Assembly: GCA_963556495.2 (NCBI GenBank)
Contig: OY747710.1
Location: 36,849,000 to 36,912,999 of the forward strand
Length of the DNA stretch: 64,000 nucleotides
Source: Valencia hispanica
Taxonomy: Eukaryota; Chordata; Actinopteri; Cyprinodontiformes; Valenciidae
Reading direction: 5' to 3'
Part shown: one piece after another, positions 11,541 to 22,607 of the stretch
Layout: the number at the start of each line of letters is the position of its first letter
Numbering within the stretch: the first letter of the stretch is position 1
Notes under the pieces: model-generated
Databases searched by the model: none
Told to the model about the DNA's origin: nothing
Seen by the model: the letters and a program-made list of their open reading frames with translations, nothing else
Position numbers and translations under genes: made by a program

Positions 11541-13034
11541 CTACAGACAACTCAAAACATGTGTATAATATATGTGCATGAATATAGTTGGTACCTTTAT
11601 TTATTCACAGAAGGACATTTTGAAAAGCCCATCTAACCCCTAAATTACTATGATGCCTCAAAACGCTCTGGGAAGCCAGCAAAAGTAATCAGAAAAGGAG
11701 CTTCATTTTGCTGCAGAAAGTGTAAATTAAGTGTCTTGCCAAGTCTAGCTGCCAAAAATGAAGTGTAAACACAGTCTTGTAACTCTCGAGAGGGAAAGGA
11801 TTATTACTGCGCAATTACGAGACCAGAGGAGAGAGGGAAGCCCAACTGCTTCAGTGGCATTAAGAGAGACTAGTGGGTGGTGGCTGCACAGATGATGATA
11901 GATAAAGTGAAAAACGCTGCAGTTTTCCCATACAATGGGACCAAAATTGCCGGAACCAGCAGAAATCTGTGGCACTTTGATAATATGTTGGCAACGCTCT
12001 TCAAAATAGACGATAAAGTCGGAGGGGATGTGTTGGGTGTCTACTGCCAGGTTACAAAATCTCTTTCAAAAAAATGTTAACACTATTTTGCACATCAACC
12101 TTTTTTTTTTTTTAGTTCTGCACCGTTCTAGCAACCTCAGAAATATATATCAAAATATTCATCAAAAGGCTGAAAACAACTGCATGTATTATGCAAAGAT
12201 TTTTTTCAAATGCAAGGAAAATAAGAGGATGATTATCACTGATTTTATTGCTAATATATTAATACAGGTGTTGTTTATTCAAAAAGCCTTTTCACAGTTA
12301 CATTCTTTAATGATTGAATGTGACATCTGACAGCAGGTAAGCTTCAAGGCATCCCAAAGTTATGGCTACTAAATCGTTTCCATCATACCGTTCCTATGGT
12401 TCTTTGATGAACTCCCAGAGAAGGCGTCAGAGTGACCAGAGTTTTCTCCTGCCGTATGGAGCAGGGTCACCCTGCACTGCTCCTCAATCTCCTCTTCTTG
12501 GCTTGCTGCAAGGCACTCAGTGACCCTGATGAAGGCCAAGAGCCGAAAAGCGCTGGTCAGCTGACAAAGTCATTTCCTGGTATTTCAAGTGTTGCTGGAA
12601 CCCTGACCTCACCCGTTTGTCCCTCTCCGTGCATCCTTGGGAGTTGATGATATTGTGCTAGAAACCTTTGGATCTCTGCAAGTGACTCATAACATTAAGG
12701 TCGTCAATTAAAGGAGTCTTGACCTGTAATTTTCACTTTTCCATGAGAAAAAATCTATGTTATGATTGCCTAACGATTATACACTGCCCGGGAAGCCGAT
12801 ATGTAAAAGTGAAGCGTTTGTTTACCCCTGGGTTCGTCAACCAGCCCACGTGCACGCGCACTCAAATACGTGGTTTTAATTTCTGGCCAACTTGACGTCA
12901 AATCGGCACAGGATATACCATATATAGACATCGCAGATCTACCTATGCTGCAGGAAGCCCGCCCTCCCTCTCTCCCCTCTCCCCCTCGCTCCTCTCCCCC
13001 TCATATTCAGTTGAGTGCCGCCATTACTGAATTC
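11541..13034. other. No gene recognised; pyrimidine-rich tract near 12958-13003
   Basis: The sequence up to about 12780 has nothing identifiable. At 12958-13003 a CCCTCTCTCCCC-type pyrimidine tract precedes the hAT MITE at 13035. The 12830-13034 part may be the 5' end of the THAP-bearing unit described at 13432. Confidence 0.4.
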
Positions 13035-13306
13035 TAGTGATGGGAATTCCAGCTCTTTCTGGAGAGCCAGTTCTTTTGGCTTGGCTCACCATAAAGAGCC
13101 GGCTCTTTCGGTTCCTCAGATTTTCTGTTGCTTAAAGTGTATTTATTACCCAAATTAATGCAAAACGATGTGTACCAAATATACCAAAACAAGCAGGGGG
13201 GAATTAAATTTTTTTAAAACACGGCTCCCAATGACGAGCCGGCTCCCATCGTTCACTTCAAAGAGTTAGCTCTTAGAGCCGGTTTGTTCGCGACCGACGC
13301 ATCACC
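13035..13306. mobile_element. hAT-type MITE (TAGTGATGGG, AGAGCCGGCTC family)
   Basis: Begins TAGTGATGGGAATTCC and ends near CGCATCACC. The interior repeats AGAGCCGGCTCTTTCGG and related words in both orientations. This matches a widespread vertebrate hAT MITE with CCCATCACTA ends. The right terminus is mutated and no clean 8-bp duplication is visible. Confidence 0.55.
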
Positions 13307-13431
13307 GATTCGAACTCCGAACTCCACCGTGAAAGATGCAGAAAGTTTCTTCACGCAATGATGCATGAAGAAGACATATTCGTGTCAGCCTTTTATTTTA
13401 ATCAGCTAAAACCATTTCTACCAGAAACGTA

Positions 13432-13613
13432 GTGCACAAGCGAGTTACTCTGTTGTTGACTGCCAGAATCAACATGGAAATATTTGTTCTTTTTTTGTTT
13501 ACGCCGGAATCCTTTACGAATTTGGGACAATATCAAGCGAAGTTGGCATCGAAGCTCCGCTTGGAAAAAGGGGCCATTCCAACAATCAGAGACTTGCCTG
13601 CAATTGAAACGGT
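13432..13613 (+). pseudogene. THAP-like zinc-finger exon, probably from a transposon
   Basis: The frame reads FTPESFTNLGQYQAKL, then LRLEKGAIPTIRDLP, before a possible donor at ACGGTAAGG (about 13610-13614). F-(T/K)-P-E-S-F and K-x-G-A-(I/V)-P-T-I are the signature of the second half of a THAP DNA-binding domain. The preceding part, which should hold the first C2 pair, is not in this frame. The exon is interrupted upstream by, or lies next to, the hAT MITE at 13035. THAP domains occur in P-element and Kolobok/ISL2EU transposases and in host proteins, so I cannot tell which it was. Confidence 0.45.
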
Positions 13614-14109
13614 AAGGCTGTGTTTTTATTGTTCTGCTGTGTGTAACAAACAGCAGCTAACTGCTAATGTGGCTATTGTATGCTAGCGGGAGTAGTAGAT
13701 ATGGGTTAGATATGCTGAAGCGTTACCTGCGGTGTCAATCCCCCTCCTTCCTGCCACCAATCAACGCTCCCCTCATTTGCATTATTACAATGACCGTCCA
13801 CAACAGCCAAAGTATCGTATCAGATCTCGCGAGACAATAACGCCTTCAGAAATAAGGGTCAGAGGAGCTCTGTGTTTATTTTTTTAACTTTTTTTCAACT
13901 TTTCTTTTTTAGAAGGGCCTGAAAGACTATAATAGAGCGTGGGTATCCAAGATAATACTAGGTTATGACTCTTAACAACTCAAAGCAGACTGTAGGCTGT
14001 ATGCTGGTTAGCCGAGACGACAGCTAACATAGCCAGACTAAGCAACTGTTCAGAGTTTTACTTTATAAAGAGCCTGATTATAAAAATGGAGACATTTTCT
14101 CAGGAATAA

Positions 14110-14365
14110 GCTTGTTTATTGAAACTCACAGCTCTGTCGTTGTGTCCTTGGGCAAGACACTTCACCCTTCTGCCTACTGGTGATGGTCAGAGGGCCTGGG
14201 GGCCCCAGTGTTCGGCAGCCTCGCTTCTGTCAGTGTGCCCCATGGCAGCTGTGGCTACAATGTGTGAATGTGTGCATCAATGGGTGAATTACTGAATGTA
14301 GTGTGAAGCCCTTTGGGGTCCACAAGGACTAAATAAAATGATATACAAATACAGGCCATTAACCA
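14110..14365 (+). mobile_element. SINE retroposon with conserved vertebrate core
   Basis: Contains GTGTCCTTGGGCAAGACACT followed by TCACCC, the conserved central core of several fish SINE families (V-SINE-like), then GTGTGAATGTGTG, and a tail near AAGCCCTTTGGGGTCCACAA and AAATACAGGCCATT. The tRNA-like head is not recognisable, so the copy is probably 5'-truncated. Confidence 0.65.
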
Positions 14366-14878
14366 TTTACCATCGTTTAGGTCTTCAAAGCCATGCACAG
14401 CTACAAAAACAACCCGTCAAAATGACTTTGTTTTACCCGACACTCCCTGTAAATTTTAGACTAGAATTGAATCCTTTTTTGTTTTCAAAGTATCTTAAGC
14501 TGAAAGAACGTGATTTGTAAATCATCGTCACAAGTACATGACCTATCTAGCTTATTTTAAAACATGTGACTGTAAAAATGTACCTTCTTTCTCTCACTAA
14601 TTATCTGTGTCTTTGCATGAATGTTAACAGATAATCACGAATGGTGCAATATGGCTAGGTACTGTATATACTCATATGTGAGCAGTCGCTCACATGCATG
14701 CTAAATAAATAATGTAGCTAGAAGCCAAAGGTTGCTTCAACAGAATGACTTAAAAAAAGCAAACATAGGACTCTTCTCAGCGTTACTACTACAGTCTTAC
14801 ATCTCTACAAACAGGCTCATGAAAATAGGAAGTCTAGAGATCCACTGAACACAATCTCCACTTTTAAATACATTATAG
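14366..14878. other. No gene or recognised repeat
   Basis: AT-rich sequence directly left of a hAT MITE. Nothing identifiable. Confidence 0.5.
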
Positions 14879-15197
14879 GTTTATTTTAGTAGTGGGAGAT
14901 TTATACTGTATAAAGGTGGAAATTATATAAATTTAGCCAAAGGTAGAGATTTTGACTATACCAGCAATCCACGATTGCACATTTTGCTGATGTCATCAAG
15001 CTGTGCCTTAACTGTGACTTTGTACCAAGTACGCAAGGAGGAGAAATACTGATGTTCAGTGTACAACTTTACACTAGATATTTTAAGTTTAAAATTAGTA
15101 ATTTTCCATTTAACGGAAAAGAAACCTTTTGATACTTTAAGCATTTTTAATTCAAACATGTGCAGGTTTATTTTGTGTCATTAAATTTATAAATAAG

Positions 15198-15811
15198 TAG
15201 GTATGTAAGAAAATATCGATAAGCCGATATATCGCGATACTTTATTTCACAATATTGTATTGATATTCTAAAGCAAATTGATTTTTTTGGGGGGGAATTT
15301 GAAAGGAACCATTAATGATGACAGTAATATTTGTAGTAAAAGTATGACTGGCAGTTGGTGGCAGTTTTCACCTTCTTTGTTCCAGTGGATCAACTAGACC
15401 TAGTAATATTCAATTCAATTCAGTTAATGTATATAGCGCCAATTCACAACAGATGTCATCTCAAGGCACTTAACAAGAAGTCATTTCAATACATTTATAC
15501 AAACATTTCAATCGGTTAAAAAGTTTCCTATTTAAGGAATCCCAGCAGATTGCGTCAGTCATTGGCGTGAGGTTGGAAAGACTTTCCAACCACAGCAATC
15601 CCTCATACTGAGCAAGCATAATAAAACTGGATGTGTTAAAGTATGAAACAGGTTGTAGTGTTTAGAATGATGTGACAGTTTTTCTACAGTAAAATTACAT
15701 TTTAAAAATCACAAACTACAGTCTTACTCATAGTATCTCAATATATTGTATCGTCCCCCCTGTATTGTGATCCATATCTTATCACCAAATTCTTGCCAAT
15801 ACACATCCCTA
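15198..15811. mobile_element. Nested hAT MITE with perfect 8-bp duplication
   Basis: Starts TAGGTATGTAAGAAAATATC and ends TTGCCAATACACATCCCTA. It is flanked by TAAATAAG on both sides (15190-15197 and 15812-15819), a perfect hAT-type target duplication within copy A. Other copies of the family lie at about 7786-8105 and 27810-28052. Confidence 0.88.
15411..15620 (-). mobile_element. LINE 3' tail, antisense, inside the MITE
   Basis: Begins TTCAATTCAATTCAG, the complement of the ATTGAATTGAA tail of fish L2-type LINEs, and continues through GCGCCAATTCACAACAGATG to ATTGCGTCAGTCATTGGCGT-like sequence. The plus-strand counterpart is at 42140-42450. The neighbouring MITE copy at 7786 lacks it, confirming insertion. 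Confidence 0.75.
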
Positions 15812-16118
15812 TAAATAAGTGATCAGGAAAGCAGACCATTTTGAACTTTGTGTTTTCATAACATTTAGTTTTATTTTATTCAAAATAATAATAATATAAT
15901 AATATAAATGCATTTTGCACATTAAATGTTCTTTAAATCACATTCTAAATTTTTTGAAGTTGTTCTGCAGTATCTGGAAAATGAGAATGTTCATAAACAT
16001 GTCATTTTTGACATGTTTAAAGAAAAGAATATATTGCAAAAAAAACATTGTCACCGTACATGCTTTAGATTATATTGCAGTATAGATTGTGGCCATATCG
16101 CCCCGCCCTAGTTCATTT

Positions 16119-19100
16119 ATGTCATCCAATTCCCTTTCCCATCAACACAAATTCGGTAGTACATGGTTAACCTGGCATATTCACTGCACATCCTCCATAA
16201 ACTCTCCATGTACCAGACAAGCAAAAGGTTTGAAGAGTGTACAAGGCAGAGCATTACTCCCGAGGGTAGCTGAACCCCTTCATATTTTCTCTCACACTGA
16301 CCTGGATCCAGATTTTATCAGTTAATTAATTCCATGGCCACGACCGTTGCGAGCCGCCTGATGTCAACAGGCCGAGTCGTTATCATATTGTTTATTAGAA
16401 TCACAGAAACTAAGCCCAGTTACTTCCGTTTTTTTCTCAGTAACTTCCATTTTCGCCGTTCAGATAAGTGAACTTTTTTTTTCTTGACAACTCCATCTGT
16501 GAAGGACAAATAAAGACATGAGAACGTGTTATATCTTCAGGGTTACCATTTGGGCCAGAGATTACCTTCCTCACACAGTGCTGGTTAAAAACCTTTATCT
16601 GACCAAGCGGTGCACAAGGAGGAGAGGGAAAAATACCAAATCTCTGTGTGCTGCTATTTTCTGAGGATTTAAAACCACAACTGAGCCAAGAGCAACTAAC
16701 ACAGTGGCTGCTTATTTCTCTGACTAGTACAGTTGAAAAGGCATAACATAGTGTAACAAAGTAATAATGATTTGTTTTTTAAGTATTTTTGGCAATCAAC
16801 AAGGATGGAGACTGAGAAGTCTTAAGTAGTAAAATATAGACTTTTATGGGACTAAATCACAACTTGAAGACACTTGTATCTCTGTCCCCTCTCCATGGCA
16901 ACTGAAGGACTACAATCGTACAAGCTTCGACTTCGAGCCGCCCTTGATTCCACATGTAACACTCACAACACACTTTGCTGTACATGGCCATCTAAGTCCA
17001 ACTTCAATGATCCGCTGATGAGTCAGTGCCATTAAACGACATCTTTGACCTTAACGGCTCCTCTTGTAGCACTTCTGATGATGAAGGTGGAGAAAGCTAT
17101 AAAAAATTAATAAATCTATTATCTTGGGCTCTTACTCAATGCCACTAAAAGGCCCCTTTTATTGGATGTTGTCCAGCCCCCCTGATGCATCAGCTAATTC
17201 CATCTTTCAGATCATCATAAAGCTGAGCACAAGCCGTATGTGAGGCGTACTCCAGTACTATTTGCAGCATCATGCAAAACGCAGTTTTAGAAAGTCCGCC
17301 TTCACCAAATTTATTAATTCTGTCAGAAAATTAACATTTTGTGCTCCACCAGTGTCCCTTAGACACGCTCAACGACTGCCATAGAAACAGTAGGTTTTAA
17401 ACCTGTTTGTGCATGTTTTCCTTTTATGAATGCCATTGTTCATTCCCAGTCCTCACCATACAGAGCTAGTATTCATGGTTTTCTGAATTTCCACTGCCTA
17501 AATCCAAGTTTTGGTGATTAAAGTCTGTGGGAAATGTGTCAAAAATTACCAACATTTATCTCTTCTTTTTTTGTGCAAAGTCGTTAACGTTTTATACATG
17601 TAAATTTGTTGCTTTACAGTACAAGAAAAATATCTTCTACTTGTGGAAACCAATAAAGCTTGAAGGGGTTTTTACACATGGGACTAATCCATGTAATCCC
17701 TTATGCCATGCATAAATGAACCATAAAATACCCTCTTCTAGGGAAGTAACAATACCATTTTTTAAAATTATGATTGTGTACACATTCATTTAGGTTATCA
17801 ATATCAGTTGGGTAAAAATGTGTATAAATATATAAAAAGTCAAACTACATGCTGCAGCTATTACAGTAGTAAATCTTCTTCATTCAGTCACATACCGACT
17901 CATCAACGCAAACACCAATGGTGTTTTATATAATCTCTGATTATACTATAAGGCTATGTCTTGAAAAAAAGAGCATGTCACAATAAGATTACCGGTAGAA
18001 AGGCTAAACCAATAACGGAAAGCATGGTTATAATAATTTATGTGTGTCAAACATTACTGACACTTCACTAGGCAATAAGAACGTTCCTAAAGTTAAAGAA
18101 TTTGAGAACTGCCCTTTATTAAATAGCGTCAGAGACTAATTTCAGACAGCCCCCAAAATAAAATGTTCTGGCTATTCTGTCAAGTGACAAACAGACCAGT
18201 AACCAAAGAAATCAGACATATAGCATTAAATCAAAGACCTCTAGTATATTGCACCTAATGCAATTACAATACAGCCACTGTTAAAGATTAGGTAAGAAAA
18301 TAAAATGCTCATTTTAAAGCTGAAAGAGAATTACAGAAAACAAGCTCCAAAGGTGCTGCCTGGAAGCAGCTACTTGGTTATCACCTTCCACCATGAGAGA
18401 AACACCAAAAACACTCAGATAACAGCTGCAAACAGAGTAGAGTTTGATTGTTGAGGAAGTCTTGTATGAATTAAGCTCATTATCCAATCATCTGTTTCTT
18501 CTTAATTCCAGGTGGTCATCTGCTTCAGCTGCCAATTAGATCGACGTCTCCTGTTTGTGCAGCCGGTATTAGGTTGATAATACAAGTTATACAATTTGTT
18601 GATTTTTTGGGAAAGTTCTTCTGCAAAATCCAACTCGCTAACTTCCAAACAATCTTCTGCTACACAAATGTGGTTTCAATAGGTTTTTCTCAAAAGGGTC
18701 ACTGGAAAAGTGCAGCTTCAGTAAAAAGAAAGCTATAGAAACAAGTATGTGAAGTAGGCTGCGCAGTGCACCATTCTGTGTTTATTAAAAACATAAGTCT
18801 GGTCTGTGTAGAGTGGTTTAGCGGGCGTCTTCTCTACATAGAAAGGGCAGCTGTTGGGATTAGGGCAAGCATGGCAAAGCTATATAGGAGAGTAGCTGGA
18901 AGGGCCGAACTGAAGTCATCTGATTAATGACTGTTGACTGAAGTGGTCATTTTACAGCTAATCTGACAAAAGACTTCAGATATGGTACAGTAGCAAAACA
19001 GATGTTTGGGAAATGATATTACTGGCTAAAACTCTGACTGGAAACAAATTATGGAGTGGGTGACACATTTGTCAAAAGAATCTCAACTTTCTGACACTTT

Positions 19101-20640
19101 GCATCTACATAGATCATGTTTTTAGACAGGAAAGACGTAAAATATTACAACTTATTCTCTACCAAGTACAATAATATCCCCTAAAAAAGAATGGGGTGGG
19201 GTGGGGGTGATCCAAAGTGTAAGATTGAGGGGAGAAAAGGCCAAGAGTTCATGTGCAGGACCTTAGATCAGCCATCCTCCCCCAAGGATTATCATTTCCC
19301 CCAGGCTTGTGAAGGCCGCATCAGGTTGGCTAGCAGCCCTCAGTCAGGGGCTTTGGCCAATACTGAGGATTAAAATCCTCCCAGGCTATAAATACACCTA
19401 GCAGACTAACGTCAGCAGCCAGCCTGCTGTTGCGCTCACCTCTTGTGGCTGAACAGACAGCGTGCGTTTTTCTCTTTTCAATCTGTCTATGTTGTCACTT
19501 CTAAGAGTGCTGGTCTCCTTTGTGTTTGCACCCCCCCAATTTTCACTTGGTTCTCAGTCTTCTGAAACTCAACCTCCCCGTCCTGCAATCTTTCATTTTA
19601 TCCCATTCATACTCTTGCACTTGGTAGTGCCTCCTAATTGGAAACAAGCTGTGAGAGGGCTTTCAGTCTGAGGCTAAAATTGCATCTGATCTGCCTCCTG
19701 CTGGATCCCCCCGCAATCTCTCTCTCTCCTTCTCTTCTCTTAGCAGCGTCACAGGCTTGTATACAGAGGCTGCAAACACACAATCAAGTACACGGAGATG
19801 GGGGAAGGAAACTGCTGACTAACTCTTCGCTGGAAGCAGGAGATGCTGGGAGAGATGTTAAAACAACAAGCAAATCATATCGAGAAGGTTGAACTTAGCA
19901 TTTCTAATGCTGATCATTTGCGTGTCTTAATTGCTGAAACATTTATATAACAGCAAAGAAAAGAAAAAAAAGAAGTAATTCCCACATAGTTTCAGGCAGA
20001 ATGGAGTACTATGTGATATCTATGTGGTACATGTGTAGTAAAGTAATGGATACCCACACTAAGTCCATAAAAGGTGAATCACGTCCCAACCGAAAACGGA
20101 CATAAATCTGACATGGTAATTATTGTTGTTAGGGGTTACGCTGACTCTTGTCATAACTTCCTTTTTTTTTTGCAGTGGGAGAGGATAAGAGGGATTTGTT
20201 GCACAAAAGACCACAGCCAGGCACAGAAACCATTACTTCCACCCAGTTAGAAGCCAGACTGCACTGTCTGGGCCAAAGGGCTGTACAACGGGAGCCTGGT
20301 ATAACTCTGTTACAACCAAAGGGCTGAACAGACGACATAGTGGGAACGAGAAACAGTGCAGGTCTAGGTTGTTCTACGTCCTATCTCCGCTGAATAAAGA
20401 CCACAACACAACAACAAGAACCTAGAAATAAAATCTGTTCAAACGTAAGGATAGACAAAGCCAAGCAGTTTATTTTTGATGCGATGACGAGTTTAATTGG
20501 GACAGCTGTTTCTGCCCCAAAACATTGCGAAAATATGAGGAAGAAAATAAAAACAAGAGTGCCAAAGGTTTGAGACTTTAGAGGAAAGTAATTAGCATAC
20601 TAGCTTAGCACAATATCAGATGTAACTCATGTGCCACAAC
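16119..20640. other. No gene recognised; probable intron
   Basis: 4.5 kb of AT-rich sequence without a recognisable frame, repeat or RNA. A TATA-like CTATAAATA word at about 19385 has no supported gene after it. Confidence 0.5.
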
Positions 20641-20847
20641 CATTAGTGGTGGCACATGGTTGTGGACTTCAGAAAGCTCCCCACAGTGCTGCCTCCCCTC
20701 ACAATATCCAACAGCCCACTGTCAATGTTGGACTCATTCAAGTTCTTGGGATCCATCATTTCCCAGGATTTTAAATGGAAGACAAACATCAACACCATCC
20801 TCACAAAGGCGCAGCAGAGGATATCTTTTCTACGGCAACTAACACCC

Positions 20848-21200
20848 AATTTCCACTGCATGCGCTCCGCTCCGGTCCGGTTCCGCCACGCACTCCGCAG
20901 CTGTTCGCAATTTCCACTGCATGCGCTCCGCTCCGGTCTGGTTCCGCCACACACTCCGCAGCTGTTCGCAATTTCCACTGCATGCGCTCCGCTCCGGTCT
21001 GGTTCCGCCACGCACTCCGCAGCTGTTCGCAATTTCCACTGCATGCGCTCCGCTCCGGTCCGGTTCCGCCACGCACTCCACAGCCGTTCGCAATTTCCAC
21101 TGCATGCGCTCCGCTCCGGTCTGGTTCCGCCACACACTCCGCAGCTGTTCGCAATTTCCATTGCATGCGCTCTAGATCCGGTCCGGTCCGCAGCCCAGAG
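20848..21200. repeat. 61-bp tandem array made from the element's own terminus
   Basis: Units start at 20848, 20909, 20970, 21031, 21092 and 21153, an exact 61-bp period. Each unit begins AATTTCCACTGCATGCGCTC, and in units 1-5 ends CAGCTGTTCGC or CAGCCGTTCGC. Differences between the first five units are few single substitutions (C/T after CGGT, CACGC/CACAC, one CAGCC variant), so amplification is recent. The sixth unit is diverged and truncated. The unit is the terminal inverted repeat region; the right end of the element has a single copy. Confidence 0.9.
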
Positions 21201-21501
21201 GTGATCAAAGAAGCATGCGCGGGAATTGCTCGCGATAAAAGCCATTAATGAATGCGGAAGTCAGAACAAAATTCTTCATTCCGTGGAAAACTAATAGAAA
21301 AGAACAGCTATTCTCTGTCAAGATATTTTGGACAACATATGTATGAATATACGCGGGCTTTTATTAATATAGCTATGCATACAAAAAAATGTCTAGTCCG
21401 TCTTTATTGATTTATTTTGAAAAACACCCGGAAATTTGGTTGTTCTCTATCCGGTTGGTGCTGTGTGATTTGTGTAGATTGACTGCGGACTTGATCCGGC
21501 G

Positions 21502-21537
21502 TCCGGCAAAAATAGAATCGATCCTATTTTTGCCGGA
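21502..21537. repeat. Perfect 14-bp hairpin within the Harbinger-like element
   Basis: TCCGGCAAAAATAG and its exact complement CTATTTTTGCCGGA are separated by 8 bases (AATCGATC). It could be a subterminal fold-back used by a transposase, or a relic of another terminus. Confidence 0.6.
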
Positions 21538-22607
21538 TGGCGAAACAGCGGCCGGCGCCCTGCGCCGCTTGGCGGCGGCATTGGAAATGCTCTTATTGAC
21601 TACAATGGGAGCGTTTTTGCTGCGGAGTGCGTGCCGGAGCGGAGCGCATGCAGTGGAAATTGGGGGTAAGGAAGCATGGCCTACAACAAGAGCCACTAGT
21701 CATCCTCTATACTGCTACAGTTTAATCCATCCTCTGCTCATCCATCATTGTCTGGTTTGGGGCAGCTACAAAAAAGGACAAATGTAGACTACAGCGCACA
21801 ATCAGGACTGATGAAAATTTCCTTGGGGCCCCCCTAACCTCCCTCCAGGACTTGTACTTTGGCAGGACCAGAAAAAAAGGCCGAGAACATCATCAAAGAT
21901 CACACTCACCCTGCAAACACTCTTTGACCTCCTCTCCTGTGGCAGGCGCTACAGATCCCTCGGCACAAAAACTATCAGACACAAGAACAGCTTCTTTCCC
22001 ATTGCTATCTCTCTCCTGAACTGTAGATAAATTGGTCACCGCCATCTGACCACAAGCTCTGCCATTACAGACTTTATCACTTTTTGCATCTTGCACGTCT
22101 TTTTGCACTACTTATATTTTAATTTCTTAAATAGTCTAAGGTATTTTGACTGTTATTTTTTGTTGTTGTATGGAATGCGCTTATAGTGCTTCCTTGTTTA
22201 TTTGTTGTATGTTTAGAGAGCTAACATCTACCGAAGTCAAATTCCTTGCATATGAAAGTAGAATTGGCCAATAAATCTGATTCTGACATCCCACCCCCAG
22301 ACAGAGTGGTTATTATTGGAGCAACAGGCAGATGTAGAGTCCTGAATCGTCGTCAAACTGAAGATGGAAATGCATTAAATGAGGGTCTGTTAATAACGGC
22401 CCCCTCAGGTGGAACAGACCAGATGTTCGAGAATCAACAAGGAGATCGAGACCACTTTCAACAATGCTGGCATGTTTTTTACAAAAGAACCCGAAGTTGG
22501 TGAAACTTGGCAGTCAATTGTTTGGGTCCCAAAGAAATACTTAATAAGAGAACATAACATTGAACTACTGTTCACCACGCTGTTACAATCCGTAGGGGTG
22601 CACCGAT

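Larger units (their letters stand above)
14887..16110. mobile_element. hAT MITE copy A with two nested insertions
   Basis: Left end TAGTAGTGGGAGATTTATAC; right end GGCCATATCGCCCCGCCCTA. Flanking octamers GTTTATTT (14879-14886) and GTTCATTT (16111-16118) match at 7 of 8 bases, as expected of an aged hAT target duplication. The same family occurs at 32096-34378: both share GATTGCACATTTTG, GATGTCATCAAGCTGTGCC and the ATATTGCAGTATAGATT region. This copy is split by the MITE at 15198-15811, which is itself split by a LINE tail at 15411-15620, giving three layers of insertion. Confidence 0.8.
20843..21666. mobile_element. Harbinger-like TIR element with amplified left terminus
   Basis: The left end CACCCAATTTCCACTGCATG and right end (complement of CCCCCAATTTCCACTGCATG) form an inverted repeat that continues through CGCTCCGCTCCGG and CACGCACTCCGCAGC. 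TAA lies on both sides (20840-20842 and 21667-21669). Removing the element and one TAA restores the interrupted LINE codons (FLRQL then KHGLQQ), which confirms the boundaries. A 3-bp TAA duplication points to PIF/Harbinger. No transposase frame is present, so the element is non-autonomous. A perfect hairpin lies at 21502-21537. Confidence 0.8.
20641..22290 (+). mobile_element. CR1/L2-type LINE, split by a DNA transposon
   Basis: The left part (20641-20842) encodes VVDFRKLPTVLPPLTISNSP, then SFKFLGSIISQDFKWKTNI and KAQQRISFLRQL, the C-terminal region of a CR1/L2-type reverse transcriptase. After the inserted element (20843-21666) coding resumes in pieces: WFGAATKKDKCRLQRTIRT, GAPLTSLQDLYFGRTRKKAE, TLFDLLSCGRRYRSLGTKTI and NSFFPIAISLLN. 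The 3' UTR ends near GCCAATAAATCTGATTCTG (about 22268-22286). The copy is 5'-truncated, frameshifted and dead. Confidence 0.85.

Noticed and set aside
19384..19671. TATA-like box followed by a short frame
   Set aside because: The downstream frame is unrecognised and lacks splice sites; probably chance.
16119..20640. Possible hidden host exons in a long featureless stretch
   Set aside because: No frame on either strand shows recognisable protein content flanked by good splice sites.
20848..21200. CRISPR-like array
   Set aside because: Units are contiguous with no distinct spacers, in a vertebrate LINE; this is a tandem repeat.
20643..21248. Several overlapping long frames on both strands over the 61-bp array, up to 200 residues with repeated units
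   Set aside because: The period is not a multiple of three, so a GC-rich tandem array without stops gives long frames in many phases. No frame shows codon preference or known homology.
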